Shown here: positions 14,437 through 23,427 of the stretch, piece after piece | Layout: every line of letters starts with the position of its first letter | Numbering within the stretch: the first letter of the stretch is position 1 | Assembly (NCBI GenBank): GCA_026419775.2 | Contig: JAOPGA020000286.1 | Coordinates: 1-24,409 of the forward strand | Reading direction: 5' to 3' | Source of the DNA: Acrasis kona | Lineage: Eukaryota > Heterolobosea > Eutetramitea > Acrasida > Acrasidae | Length of the DNA stretch: 24,409 nucleotides | Position numbers and translations under genes: made by a program | The notes under the pieces: model-generated | The model's input: only the letters and a program-made list of their open reading frames with translations | What the model was told of the DNA's origin: nothing | The model's database searches: none

Positions 14437-15765
14437 ATGGTATTTATTGTCGCTGTGTTGGTCATTGCATTGTCAATCGCGGGGTTCTTTGTATACAGCG
14501 GTCTCCCTGAGAAGGTTCTACACTACACATTGAATGGATTGATTAAGGATGGATCTCTTACCATGATTATGCCAAGTGGTGCAAAGAATACATATGGAAA
14601 CGGAAAGGGCGCAAAGACTGTTGTCCGTATCAAGGACTCAAACACTGTGCTGAAACTAGTACTAAACTCCTCTTTTGAGGTGGGACAAGCATTCATGGAT
14701 GGTCGCATAATTCTAGAAGAAGGAGATGTTTATGATTTCTTAGAAGTTTTACTTGGAAACGCCAGATTAATGACTGGTGTTGGTGCTCTTGGAAGAATCA
14801 TGTTTACTGCAACATGGGTCCTAAGAAGATTAGCCCAGTACAACCCGGTCAAGTGGAGCAAACAAAACGTTGCTCACCACTACGACCTTAGCGACGAGCT
14901 ATTCGATTTGTTCCTTGACCCAGATCGTCAATATTCATGTTCATACTTCCCAACCCCAGACACCAAACTAGAAGACTCTCAAGCACTAAAGAAGAGGCAC
15001 ATTGCCGCCAAACTTTTATTAGACCAAAACAAGGAAAACATCCTAAAGGTACTAGACATTGGAAGTGGTTGGGGTGGATTAGCATTCTACATTAACAAAG
15101 TGAGCGGTGCCAATGTGACAGGCATCACTCTGAGCGAAGAACAACACAAAGTAAGTAACCAAAGAGCGACGGACCAAAATGTCAAAGACAAGGTCCATTT
15201 TGAAATTCTTGACTACCGCCACGAAACACGCAAGTATGACCGCGTTGTATCCGTCGGCATGCTTGAACACGTCGGTGTGAATCACTTTGATGAATATTTC
15301 CAAAAAGTAGCCCAGGTCTTGACTGATGATGGAGTGGCTCTCATCCATTCCATTGGAAGAAGCGACGGCCCAGGAACAACCAACCCTTGGATCCGCAAGT
15401 ACATTTTCCCAGGAGGTTACACGCCAGCTCTTAGTGAAGTTCTTCCTGCCATTGAGAGGGCCGGACTGGTAGTGAATGATATTGAGATCCTGCGCTTACA
15501 TTATGCAGAAACCTTGAGATCTTGGAGGAACAGGTTCGAAGCCAAACGTGCAGAGGTCCGCGCTTTGTATGACGAACGTTTCTGCCGCATGTGGGAGTTT
15601 TATTTGGCCAGCAGCGAAGCAACTTTTAGATACGGAGGTCACATGGTGTTCCAGGTTCAATTGACTAAACGTAATGACATTGTTCCCCAAACAAGAGACT
15701 ACATTTATGAAACAGAACAAAAATTACCACTAAGCCCGGCACCATACAAATATCCAAGTAAATAA
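14437..15765 (+). CDS. Membrane-anchored cyclopropane-fatty-acyl-phospholipid synthase
   Basis: An intronless 442-aa protein. Residues 3-22 form a hydrophobic N-terminal anchor that the soluble bacterial enzymes lack. Next come GAKNTYGNGKGAKTVVRIKD, the N-terminal lipid-binding-type domain, and VAHHYDLSDELFDLFLDPDRQYSCSYF. The SAM-binding motif VLDIGSGWGGLAFYI starts at about 204. VGMLEHVGVNHFDEYF (Glu near 277, matching the E. coli active-site Glu) and WIRKYIFPGGYTPAL follow. LHYAETLRSWRNRF carries the catalytic Tyr (about 355). The enzyme adds a methylene from S-adenosylmethionine across cis double bonds of membrane phospholipid acyl chains; some relatives make methyl-branched chains instead. 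The family is bacterial in the main, so transfer into an ancestor is likely, but base composition now resembles its neighbours. Confidence 0.92.
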   Translation: MVFIVAVLVIALSIAGFFVYSGLPEKVLHYTLNGLIKDGSLTMIMPSGAKNTYGNGKGAKTVVRIKDSNTVLKLVLNSSFEVGQAFMDGRIILEEGDVYDFLEVLLGNARLMTGVGALGRIMFTATWVLRRLAQYNPVKWSKQNVAHHYDLSDELFDLFLDPDRQYSCSYFPTPDTKLEDSQALKKRHIAAKLLLDQNKENILKVLDIGSGWGGLAFYINKVSGANVTGITLSEEQHKVSNQRATDQNVKDKVHFEILDYRHETRKYDRVVSVGMLEHVGVNHFDEYFQKVAQVLTDDGVALIHSIGRSDGPGTTNPWIRKYIFPGGYTPALSEVLPAIERAGLVVNDIEILRLHYAETLRSWRNRFEAKRAEVRALYDERFCRMWEFYLASSEATFRYGGHMVFQVQLTKRNDIVPQTRDYIYETEQKLPLSPAPYKYPSK

Positions 15766-15912
15766 ATAATATATAGTAACTTAAAGACTTGTTTTAATCT
15801 TTGTGTTTGATTGTTGGATTCGTGTTAACGAACTGACCTACTTTTGATGTTTGTGGATCAACCAGTTCGTTTCCGACATTGAATGAACCATTACAAATTT
15901 TGACACCATTGT

Positions 15913-17529
15913 ATGACACAAACGTTGAGGGACAAGAGTAGCCAACGTTATGATGTTTTTTTGAAAAAATATGATATTGTTGGTAAGATTGGAGAGGGAG
16001 CTTACGGTATTGTCCGCCGCGCCTCGGAAAGGACAACGAAAACAGACGTGGCGATAAAAACATTCAAACTCAAAATAACAAGGGAGGGAGAGGGCATTCC
16101 GGTTACTGTTTGTAGAGAGATAAACGTTTGAATTGTTTCGAGTCAAATCTTTTAACAAGTTAGCTTCTTCGAGAATTGGACCACGAAAACATTATGAAGG
16201 TTAGAGATATTTATCTACAACCTATAGAAAAAAGTTTGATAATGGTGTGCAATTACTGCAAACTAGACCTTGAAGTACATTTTAAATTTAATTCTCCTCT
16301 CCAACTCATTTCATAGAAACTCTTAAAATACCATAGATCAGAAAAAAAGGTTATTTATATTGAGAAACCTGGGGCACAGCAAGTTTTAAAGAAGTTACCG
16401 AAAAGCTTGGATAGAGCTGTTATAAAATCAGTACTTTGGCAAATACTAAGAGGGCTAGAGTACCTTCATGCGAATTGGATAATTCATCGTGATTTGAAAC
16501 CAGCTAACATTCTTGTAAATGACACCGACACTGAGAGAGGTACAATTAAAATTGGTAAGAGTTCATTTTCTTGTATTTATAACATTTATCAGCTGATTTT
16601 GGCCTTGCAAGAGTTTTTAAGGACCCATTAAGAAGACTTGGAGATGATGGTGCCGTGGTTACAATATGGTACAGACCACCTGAGATTCTGTTAGGATCGA
16701 AACATTATACACCAGCAATAGGTATCTTTATCATCATTACGCTTAATATTTAACCATCAAGATGTATGGGCCGTAGGTTGCATCTTTAACGAATTAATCA
16801 CTGCAAAGCCATTATTTGAAGGAAAAGAAGTCAAGATGGATCACAACCAAAATCCTTTCCAAAACCATCAGTTAGAGACTATATATAAGATTCTTGGAAC
16901 ACCCAGTCATGATGCATGGCCCACTTTGAAACATTTACCAGTAAGCACACTTTGAGATTCAATTTTAATTTTTATAGGAATACAAACAAACGGAGAACTG
17001 GGAACGGTTCGCACCACAACTAGAACGTCACACACGATTGGATCCAACATCACCTGACTTTGACCTGCTAAAGAGACTTTTAGAATACGATCCCATGAAA
17101 CGCATAACCGCAAAACAAGCACTATCACATCCCTTTTTTAGTCAAGATCCCCTACCAACAACTCAATGTTTCCTTAATCACAAGTTTAAATATCCAGACC
17201 ATCAATTCCAAAGCGAACAACCTCAACAACATTCTCAATTACCTTCGTATCCCGCACAACAAGCGTCAAACATGAGACAACCACATCCTCAAATGATGCA
17301 ACAACCTCAAATGCAACCTAATGGATATGCAGGTCAACCCAATGGAAGGCCTCAGATTGGTCAAGTTCCGTTACAACAACAAGCAATGGCACAACAACAG
17401 CTACAGCAACAACCAATCATGCAACAACCGATTGTAGTTCCTTCGGCCCCAGCGAAAAAGTCTAGTGGCAAGAAGAGGAGTTCGACTGCTGGTGATGGAT
17501 CTGGCACTTCAAGAAAGAAGAAAAAATAA
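15913..17529 (+). CDS. CDK8: Cyclin-dependent kinase 8 (Mediator kinase module)
   Basis: Six exons (15913-16125, 16164-16274, 16317-16554, 16593-16721, 16762-16940, 16978-17529) with introns of 37-42 nt give 473 aa. Kinase landmarks are GEGAYG (27-32), VAIK with Lys49, CREINLLREL in the alphaC helix (CDK8-type CREI instead of PSTAIRE), [14 protein letters not shown] (Asp167, Lys169), DFG at 189-191, and [10 protein letters not shown]. Diagnostic CDK8 features are the YLHANW sequence, CNYCKLDLE, the activation loop without a T-loop Thr, the SQDPLPT block after the kinase core, and a Gln/Pro-rich tail. The tail ends with Lys/Arg clusters ([16 protein letters not shown]), probably nuclear. With cyclin C, MED12 and MED13 it would phosphorylate RNA polymerase II and transcription factors. 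The APE motif reads PPE, a mild divergence. Confidence 0.94.
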
Positions 17530-17683
17530 ATATTGTAATGTTAATAAAAATACCTGTTCGTTTAAACATGGATGTGCTGTTTTGGTTGTTGAAAAGTTAA
17601 AGAGAGAGTCATCCTCATAAATTAGATTAGTCTTTTTATGGAGCAGATGTCATCTCAATCATTTATCAATCTTTCACAACGCA

Positions 17684-19423
17684 ATGAGAGGTGTGATTGC
17701 GTTGATACTGCTATTGAACTTTGTGTACAGCTATGATGTTATTGATTGGAAAAGATGCTCCGCCATAACAGATAACATACCACTCTCAAATGGTTTGACT
17801 ACGCCCAACAGAGTAGTAAAAGAACGCACTTTGGGTCTCATGCAGGGTGCTTTGAAACATAAAGAGAATGATAGTGAGGATCTTAAAAACATTAAGAACT
17901 TTATACTCGGAAAAAGTCAAGTGCCACAAAACAATGTCATTAGCACCAACATACCCATAGGGTTGAGAAGCTACTGTTCACATCTTCAAGTAGAATACTA
18001 TGAACCTGTGCCAGATACAATAAAAAATGAAGGTCATAAAATAAAATATTTTGTTAAGAAGTACAGTTACGACACTGACAAAGAGAGACTTGGTGTAATT
18101 ACTTTACTACAGGGTGGTCCTGGTCTAGGTGGAGAAGCACTGGAAATCCTTGGTCTAAAGTTATGGAAGGATTTTGGTGGTCAATATGACATTGTTATTC
18201 CAGACCACAGGGGTTGTGGTCGCTCAGAATTTCAAGATTGTGAATTGGACCAACTCGAAGATGTCATAAAATGTCAATCCAAAAGAATCAACTTTATGGA
18301 TGGTTTTAGTACCGATAAAGCGGCAATGGACACCATCAATCTCATCAGGTACTTCAAGAACCAGGGAGGCAGAGCGTTATTGTATGGTTTCAGTTACGGG
18401 ACGTACCTATCGACCAGGATTATTAATATTTCAGAAAAAAAGTATCCTGACCTTTTAGACGCAGTCATTCTTGATGGTGTTTGCGGAGGAAAATATTGTA
18501 ACTTTACAAAATACGACGAAAATCAAGAAGTTGTTGCCTTGAGGTTTATAGACCGCTGTGCAAATGATGCCTTTTGCTCCAGTAAATTAGGGACATCTGC
18601 TTCGGAAGTTTTAAAAAACTTCGACAAGGCTATAAAACAAAACAATAAATGTACAAAACCTTTTGATGGATTATTAAAGTCAGTGCTCGTAACCGCAATG
18701 GCACATTCTGTAATGAGGCTTTTAATTCCTGCGTTTATTTATAGAATCAATCGGTGCAGTGATGATGATGTGATTGCCATTCCACTCATGATGAAAAATG
18801 CTTTAAAGGCAAAGGAAGAAGATAGTAAATCCGGTCCTGTTACACTTCCATTTAGCCAGATTATTAATTTTAACATTGGAATTTCCGAACTGCAAGGTAG
18901 GTTCGGTAGTGTTAATGAGTCCAAAAAGTTTTCAGAAAAATGTCACTTGTGCGGAAGTCAAAGTTCCATTTACCCATACTTGTTTTCGTTGGGTTTCCAT
19001 GCTTATAATGAAAGTAAATATAGAGGTGTGCCAGTGACCAAAATTCCCATCTTGTTATTAAATGGAGATTTGGATCCACAAACTGGAAGTGAGTGGGCGG
19101 AGAACTTTTATTATGATTTGAAGGAGACATCACCCAATTCACAATTAATAAAGTTTCCAAACGTTGTGCACCATGTCTTAGGAAATTCTTTAATGGAAGA
19201 AGTAGTTGAAAGTGATGACACCTGTGGTTATCAAATTGCTGTGCAATTTTTTGAGAATCCATTCACCAAACTTGACGCATCCTGTACAGAAAAATTACTT
19301 GGTCTCCCATTCTCAGGATACAAGTATACCCGCGAGAGAATAACCTCCGATTTATATGAAGGTCGTGGCGGGAAAGAGACAAAGTCGAGCAGCTCTCTGG
19401 CGAGAATCAATAAACTTTTGTAA
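17684..19423 (+). CDS. Secreted serine peptidase, S33 family (prolyl/tripeptidyl aminopeptidase type)
   Basis: An intronless 579-aa protein with a cleavable signal peptide (MRGVIALILLLNFVYS). The alpha/beta-hydrolase core shows LLQGGPGLGGEALEIL (HGGPG-type oxyanion loop with Gln in place of His) and VIPDHRGCGRSE. Then come LLYGFSYGTYLSTR with nucleophile Ser237, ILLLNGDLDPQTG with Asp464, and VVHHVLGN with His496/497 as the catalytic His. Pairs of Cys in the lid region (CNFTKY, RCANDAFC, CHLCG) and NxT/S sites fit a lysosomal or extracellular protein. It would release N-terminal residues, classically proline, or tripeptides from peptides; specificity is not decidable. It lies 28 bp upstream of the next plus-strand start codon. 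Confidence 0.88.
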   Translation: MRGVIALILLLNFVYSYDVIDWKRCSAITDNIPLSNGLTTPNRVVKERTLGLMQGALKHKENDSEDLKNIKNFILGKSQVPQNNVISTNIPIGLRSYCSHLQVEYYEPVPDTIKNEGHKIKYFVKKYSYDTDKERLGVITLLQGGPGLGGEALEILGLKLWKDFGGQYDIVIPDHRGCGRSEFQDCELDQLEDVIKCQSKRINFMDGFSTDKAAMDTINLIRYFKNQGGRALLYGFSYGTYLSTRIINISEKKYPDLLDAVILDGVCGGKYCNFTKYDENQEVVALRFIDRCANDAFCSSKLGTSASEVLKNFDKAIKQNNKCTKPFDGLLKSVLVTAMAHSVMRLLIPAFIYRINRCSDDDVIAIPLMMKNALKAKEEDSKSGPVTLPFSQIINFNIGISELQGRFGSVNESKKFSEKCHLCGSQSSIYPYLFSLGFHAYNESKYRGVPVTKIPILLLNGDLDPQTGSEWAENFYYDLKETSPNSQLIKFPNVVHHVLGNSLMEEVVESDDTCGYQIAVQFFENPFTKLDASCTEKLLGLPFSGYKYTRERITSDLYEGRGGKETKSSSSLARINKLL

Positions 19424-19451
19424 TTTTATCAATTATTTTGTAACGTCACAA

Positions 19452-20333
19452 ATGCAAAACTTTGGATATGGTGTTGAACCACCAAAATCTCACATAGATG
19501 TTGTCATGTCATCTTTTGACAACCCAAAGTCGTCTCACATGAAAACAATATATTCTCACCCATTCAATATGAACGTAAATGTCTACATACCAGATGTGAA
19601 TGGAGAAGACGAGGATCGTATTGCGGACTTTTTCATAAAGATGAACAAAGAGGTCAAAAAACAAATCTATTACATTTGTGACGCCGAGCCAACAAAGCTC
19701 GTGGAGGCTTGTCAAACTTTATTAAAACAAAGAAATATACGGATATATGCTCATAGCGTATGCACGAATAATGAGAATGCTAACGTCATGTGCATCTATC
19801 CTTCATTAAAAGTAGCAGACAAACACGACCTTGTTATGAAAGTAAATAAAGATACTTATCAAGAATTAGGCTTAGAAGGTCAATTGACAGGTCACAATAA
19901 ACACGACACCTCTCGTGTAATAAAAAAAACTCTTCCAATGAAACCACCATCAATAAAGAATCCAGATGTGGGTGAATATGCAAGGCTAATGTGGGCTTTT
20001 GGTCGTGCGGCAAACATCAAATTTTTAATTTGTGCTTATGATGTGAGCACTGGCAATTACATTGAACTTGATGACTACTTTAAAGGTAGTTTCAAGGTCT
20101 TAGGTTCCGGACAGTCTGTTGATGTTGACACTTTTGAAAATGTCACCCTTCCATCAGTGTTATCTAATCATGTTCTCGATGGTTTGGACGAACAAGATAA
20201 ATGGTACCAAGTCGAGAATGTTGTTCATTGGTTGGGCATGGTTTCTAGTGGAATGTTCCAAAATAAAGATGTTACAAAAGGTTTTTTTAGAACAGTGTCT
20301 GAAATGGTCTTACGGCTGACCACTATAGGTTAA
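19452..20333 (+). CDS. RPP40: RPP40-like RNase P/MRP protein subunit
   Basis: An intronless 293-aa frame from the ATG at 19452; the frame is open further upstream but only within the preceding gene. The best anchor is KVNKDTYQELGLEG, which matches the VDKETYEELGLQG segment of human RPP40. Supporting segments are GEYARLMWAFGR, where RPP40 has KYERISWSFKE, and VENVVHWLGMVSSG, which corresponds to ALELFDWLGAVFSN. RPP40 is part of the protein set of nuclear RNase P and RNase MRP, which mature tRNA 5' ends and pre-rRNA. The human protein is about 70 residues longer; the C-terminal domain with the DSPVSW motif is absent here because the frame ends inside the convergent neighbour gene (24-bp overlap). 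I accept the family with moderate confidence. Confidence 0.65.
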   Translation: MQNFGYGVEPPKSHIDVVMSSFDNPKSSHMKTIYSHPFNMNVNVYIPDVNGEDEDRIADFFIKMNKEVKKQIYYICDAEPTKLVEACQTLLKQRNIRIYAHSVCTNNENANVMCIYPSLKVADKHDLVMKVNKDTYQELGLEGQLTGHNKHDTSRVIKKTLPMKPPSIKNPDVGEYARLMWAFGRAANIKFLICAYDVSTGNYIELDDYFKGSFKVLGSGQSVDVDTFENVTLPSVLSNHVLDGLDEQDKWYQVENVVHWLGMVSSGMFQNKDVTKGFFRTVSEMVLRLTTIG

Positions 20334-21371
20334 AGTTACCTCGTCCTCAGTTCCAAACATTGTCGGGTCAGGGTAAATTCGTGAGAGGAAATCACCTCCG
20401 CAAGAATAATACATTAACAAAGTCGGTCTATGACGGTCGTCGGAATAATGTTGAGTGTAATAGGCGCTGCTAAACATTTGAGGACATGTGTTTGCTCCTT
20501 TTCCCTCTGTGAACATCGCCCTTAATCCCCTTATTACTTCTGTGACGTATTCTTTTATGCCTCCTTCGCATTCTTCCAAATTAGAGAAATAATCAACATC
20601 TTCATTTGGCGGAAGGTCCAGTACGTCAAACGCTCTTGTAATGTACCCACCGTCGAAAGACGCTCTGCCAGTTCCTACGCCCACGTCATTTCCTCTTTGC
20701 TTTTCTACAAAGTCATTCCCTTTGTAATATCTGGCTGAGCTGGATTTCATACTCATGGCTGGGGTATAAACGGTTCCCTCATCGATATGATTACAACTAA
20801 TGTATAAATGTCCAGATGTAGGAAGATTATTCAAATTCGAGGTAAAAGTATCAGCAAGAATGGACAAATCAAATTGGCATAATAAGAAGTCTGTGAATTC
20901 TTGGGGGTAGGAGTCAGGTACATCATACTCTTCGGTGTCGAAGCGAGAGATTGCGTTAGGGCTGTCCTCTGGGCGTCTACGAGAAATTTCGAATGCTATA
21001 TGAACCTCGATCAGCTCCTCCATCCGTGTGCGTATCCCAGCAGTTATATTCTGGTCCGCACCAGCTTCCTTGGCGGCAGTGGTAATTTTGTTTAATAACT
21101 CCTCCTTCTTATTTAATAATGGAAGCACTTTTGTTTTTATTCTATTCTTGTAGTCATCCACTCTTTCCTCACGATTGAATAATTTTGCGTTAATGTTTAC
21201 TAGCAAGAGTAGTTTTTCATAGTATTCCTTCCAGAACGACTCTTCATTTACTGTTGTAGAGTCCAATCCGGTTGGTTCCAAAAAAGAGAAAACGTCACTG
21301 AGCTCGCCACGAACATCTTCAACCTTCAGTTTTTTAAAGTTTTCTGTCGAATCCTCATTCTCTCTCTTCAT
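20310..21371 (-). CDS. Unknown 353-aa protein with possible DUF1963/YwqG-like fold
   Basis: An intronless gene. Residues 1-140 are charged and helical (KLLLLVNINAKLFNREERVDDY, LLNKKEELLNKITTAAKEAG), probably coiled or disordered. The start MKRENEDSTENFKKLK looks like a weak nuclear signal. From about 150 the pattern EFTDFLLCQFDLSILADTF...LPTSGHLYISCNH resembles the FLAQINLADL...LPxSGLLYFF core of DUF1963 (YwqG) proteins. A late RPTLLMYYS...YPDPTMFGTEDEVTL block could be its second half. No enzyme motif can be named. Its 3' end overlaps the RPP40-like gene by 24 bp, tail to tail. The gene is well supported by length and codon use; the family is tentative. Confidence 0.6.
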   Translation of the reverse strand: MKRENEDSTENFKKLKVEDVRGELSDVFSFLEPTGLDSTTVNEESFWKEYYEKLLLLVNINAKLFNREERVDDYKNRIKTKVLPLLNKKEELLNKITTAAKEAGADQNITAGIRTRMEELIEVHIAFEISRRRPEDSPNAISRFDTEEYDVPDSYPQEFTDFLLCQFDLSILADTFTSNLNNLPTSGHLYISCNHIDEGTVYTPAMSMKSSSARYYKGNDFVEKQRGNDVGVGTGRASFDGGYITRAFDVLDLPPNEDVDYFSNLEECEGGIKEYVTEVIRGLRAMFTEGKGANTCPQMFSSAYYTQHYSDDRHRPTLLMYYSCGGDFLSRIYPDPTMFGTEDEVTLTYSGQP

Positions 21372-21464
21372 TGTTTTTCTATTGTCAATGTATACAATTC
21401 TCTAAAATATTATATTATATTTCCAATAAATAGTCGACAATAAGAACAGCGTAATCAACCCGAA

Positions 21465-21977
21465 CTACGCATATTGAAAACTTGAAGTTGCACATGGTAA
21501 CCCAGAAATTTTTTTATTAATTTTGTAAGTGTCAAGAACAGGTGCTTTGACAGGAAGTGATAAAAGTTGCGGTATGTAATCTGTCATGGTATTATATCTC
21601 AACATGTATGTCATGTCATTCAGAATGTACCAAGGATGATCATGTGCGTATGTCTTGGTGCGTTGATGTAAATTCACAAATTTTCCACCAAATGGTTCAT
21701 CTGATCATGCCACAATAATCCAATGTCGTAATGTTGCTTTCAGAATGTCGAGAGAGTGCGAATGTAGGGGAAGCATCAGCAAATATCATTCGTAGAATTG
21801 CTAAGTCTTTGGTACGTTCTTTTGGAAAAGATGCGAAAACATTGATGATTCAAAATTGATTTCCTCCTTCGATGTCCTGGGTGTTTCTGTATTCAGCGAG
21901 CGAATATAATTTGTTAGTAAGGTACAATCTAATGCTAAGATGGATTCTAGATTTTCGATGGCCAATAATGCGTCACT
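21465..21977 (-). pseudogene. Decayed gene of unknown family
   Basis: About 510 bp of minus-strand sequence reads as protein but is spread over more than one frame with at least two interruptions. In order: LYSLAEYRNTQDIEGGNQF, then INVFASFPKERTKDLAIL, IFADASPTFALSRHSESNIT, TLDYCGM, and EPFGGKFVNLHQRTKTYA, HDHPWYILNDMTYML, ending after CATSSFQYA at a TAG (21465). Codon use is host-like. No introns of local size repair the frames, and no start codon is evident. It is probably a recently silenced host gene or a duplicated gene fragment. I cannot name the family. Confidence 0.45.
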
Positions 21978-22145
21978 ACAATCTTATGGATTATGCAACC
22001 AATGTTTTTCTCAACGCATCGAGCAAACAAGTATTTATTCACCAGGCAGGCGCAGACCCAAAGGGATCTTTAACGTAATGTAAAAGTATTTATCAAAGTA
22101 TAAAATACCACAGTCACAATTGTAGAATGTAGTAATTAAGTATAT
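21978..22145. other. Spacer before tRNA-Val
   Basis: A plus-strand frame reaching 22078 overlaps the decayed gene antisense and is not supported as a gene. Nothing else is seen here. Confidence 0.5.
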
Positions 22146-22247
22146 GTTCGCTTATATCAGTTGGTTGTAACAAATCTAATAATAGATAGCTGCTTTAACA
22201 CATTTGTATATCGGCAGAGGTCGTCGGTTCGATTCCGGCAGCGAATA
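22146..22247 (+). tRNA. tRNA-Val (anticodon AAC) with a 17-nt D-loop insertion and an 11-nt anticodon-loop intron
   Basis: The 7-bp acceptor stem is 22146-22152 with 22240-22246 (first pair G-U), discriminator A at 22247. The T-arm is GTCGG-TTCGATT-CCGGC with a consensus B box, and the variable loop is AGGTC. The D-stem TATC/GATA encloses 26 nt; the usual loop would be AGTTGGTTA, leaving about 17 extra nt at 22167-22183 (GTAACAAATCTAATAAT) just after the conserved GG. The anticodon stem is CTGCT/GGCAG. Its loop is TTAACA, then 11 extra nt (22201-22211), then C38. The 11-nt piece sits exactly at the canonical eukaryotic 37/38 intron site and leaves TTAACAC, the standard Val(AAC) loop. Without both inserts the tRNA is 74 nt and fully regular. 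Confidence 0.92.
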
Positions 22248-22472
22248 TGTTTTTAAACTTACGTGTATTCCCCTAACTAATGATTTTGCATTCTAAACGT
22301 TTTTTGTTAAAGGTTGGGTTGACAAAAAATGGAGGCAACATGATTATCAATGGAACTCTCATTCCATTTCATGTGTGACCAAAAATAACTTCTTAGTTCA
22401 GCGACAGACTTCAAGTATCAAAATACAATCTAAACACGACTTTGGAATACATATAACAAATTTATTTCATGC
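22248..22472. other. Intergenic stretch after tRNA-Val
   Basis: T-runs follow the tRNA at 22250-22254 and 22301-22306, suitable for RNA polymerase III termination. A short hairpin AATGGAA-CTCTCA-TTCCATT lies at 22349-22368. No gene is supported. Confidence 0.5.
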
Positions 22473-23159
22473 TTAGCTTGAATCTTTCGGGTTCTTTCTA
22501 GCGTACATGTATGCATTTATCATCCCCTTGAACTGTACTCCAGGCATAAATTGGGTTTGGTCCAGGCCTAAAGTCTTTGCCATTCTTGAAGCAAATGATT
22601 GGCAATTAATGGTTCCACTCCAAAGTACCACGTGTGGACAAGTCTTCTCATCACAACCTGTCAATTCACAATATTGCACTTTTCCATCTTCTTCACACAT
22701 TTTATTAAATAGTGTATCGGCAAGCTCATAAAAATGTGAGGATATATCTATGAATTTACGACCCTCCTTTGCTCTAATGTTGCTCAAGTCCACCACTCCC
22801 AAATCATAGAACCTCCTTAGCTTAGGATCATTCTTGTACACACCATGGCTTCTTCCTGATAGATAAATGATGGGACTGTCATCGACTCTGACAATTGGGT
22901 GTTTGGATCTTAGGTGTATGTGGTAGCCTCTCAAAGCTTCTTCGTCCGTGTGTCCCATTATATCTATCATCATCACTGCGTGTCTGTCACAATATCCACT
23001 TGCAACGTCCTTGATTGGATCCCCGTACATGAGAATGTAGACACGACCTCTCTGTTCCAGATCAATAGTCTTAAACTTTCCATGATAATCAAATCCAGGC
23101 ATCTTGGTAGGTTCTAGATCGAAATCGTCTTTTTTGTGTTTTATTAAAAGCGACCACAT
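22473..23159 (-). CDS. Unknown 228-aa protein with a possible LRAT/PPPDE-like (permuted papain) signature
   Basis: An intronless gene; the first ATG in frame is at 23159, while the longer open frame lacks an ATG. The N-terminal half is basic then mixed, with GRVYILMYGDPIKDV and YCDRHAVMMIDIMGH. The C-terminal half has CPHVVLWSGTINCQSFASRMAKTLGL. The order of an early His in a strand (DRHAVMMID) and a later NCQSFA-type Cys at a helix start is the order seen in circularly permuted papain-like folds (LRAT, PPPDE/DUF862). That rests on two short motifs and is only a hypothesis. Several Cys (VQYCELTGCDEKTCPH) cluster before the motif and could bind metal. No signal peptide. Confidence 0.55.
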   Translation of the reverse strand: MWSLLIKHKKDDFDLEPTKMPGFDYHGKFKTIDLEQRGRVYILMYGDPIKDVASGYCDRHAVMMIDIMGHTDEEALRGYHIHLRSKHPIVRVDDSPIIYLSGRSHGVYKNDPKLRRFYDLGVVDLSNIRAKEGRKFIDISSHFYELADTLFNKMCEEDGKVQYCELTGCDEKTCPHVVLWSGTINCQSFASRMAKTLGLDQTQFMPGVQFKGMINAYMYARKNPKDSS

Positions 23160-23427
23160 GACCAGATGTTTTTGGTTCAAATCACCATTACAAAAGCACA
23201 ATCAAAGCTCTTCAAAATCAAATCGACGAACAACACCACAGATAACAAAAAAATGGTAAAATTTTGATGTTTTGGCAATATTTACAATGTGTTCGTTCGG
23301 AAGTCTAAGAATCGAAAACGCGCTGCTATATTAATTATTAGTTTTGAATAAAAGTTCAAACCTTTATTATTGTATGCATGACTCCATTTTATTATTACAA
23401 TTAGATCGGAATAAAACTTGACAGGAG

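Noticed and set aside
15794-16158. Two minus-strand open frames of 89 and 106 codons opposite the CDK8 start
   Set aside because: They are antisense to a well-supported CDK8 first exon and its leader, with no start context or recognisable protein; shadows.
17220-17450. Gln-rich repeats as a separate repeat element
   Set aside because: They are the in-frame Gln/Pro tail of CDK8, as in other CDK8 proteins.
19356-19451. Earlier in-frame ATG for the RPP40-like gene
   Set aside because: It lies inside the coding region of the upstream peptidase; the ATG at 19452 gives a start just after that gene ends.
23160-23201. Longer N-terminus for the unknown gene at 22.5 kb
   Set aside because: The extra codons begin without an ATG; the first ATG is at 23159.
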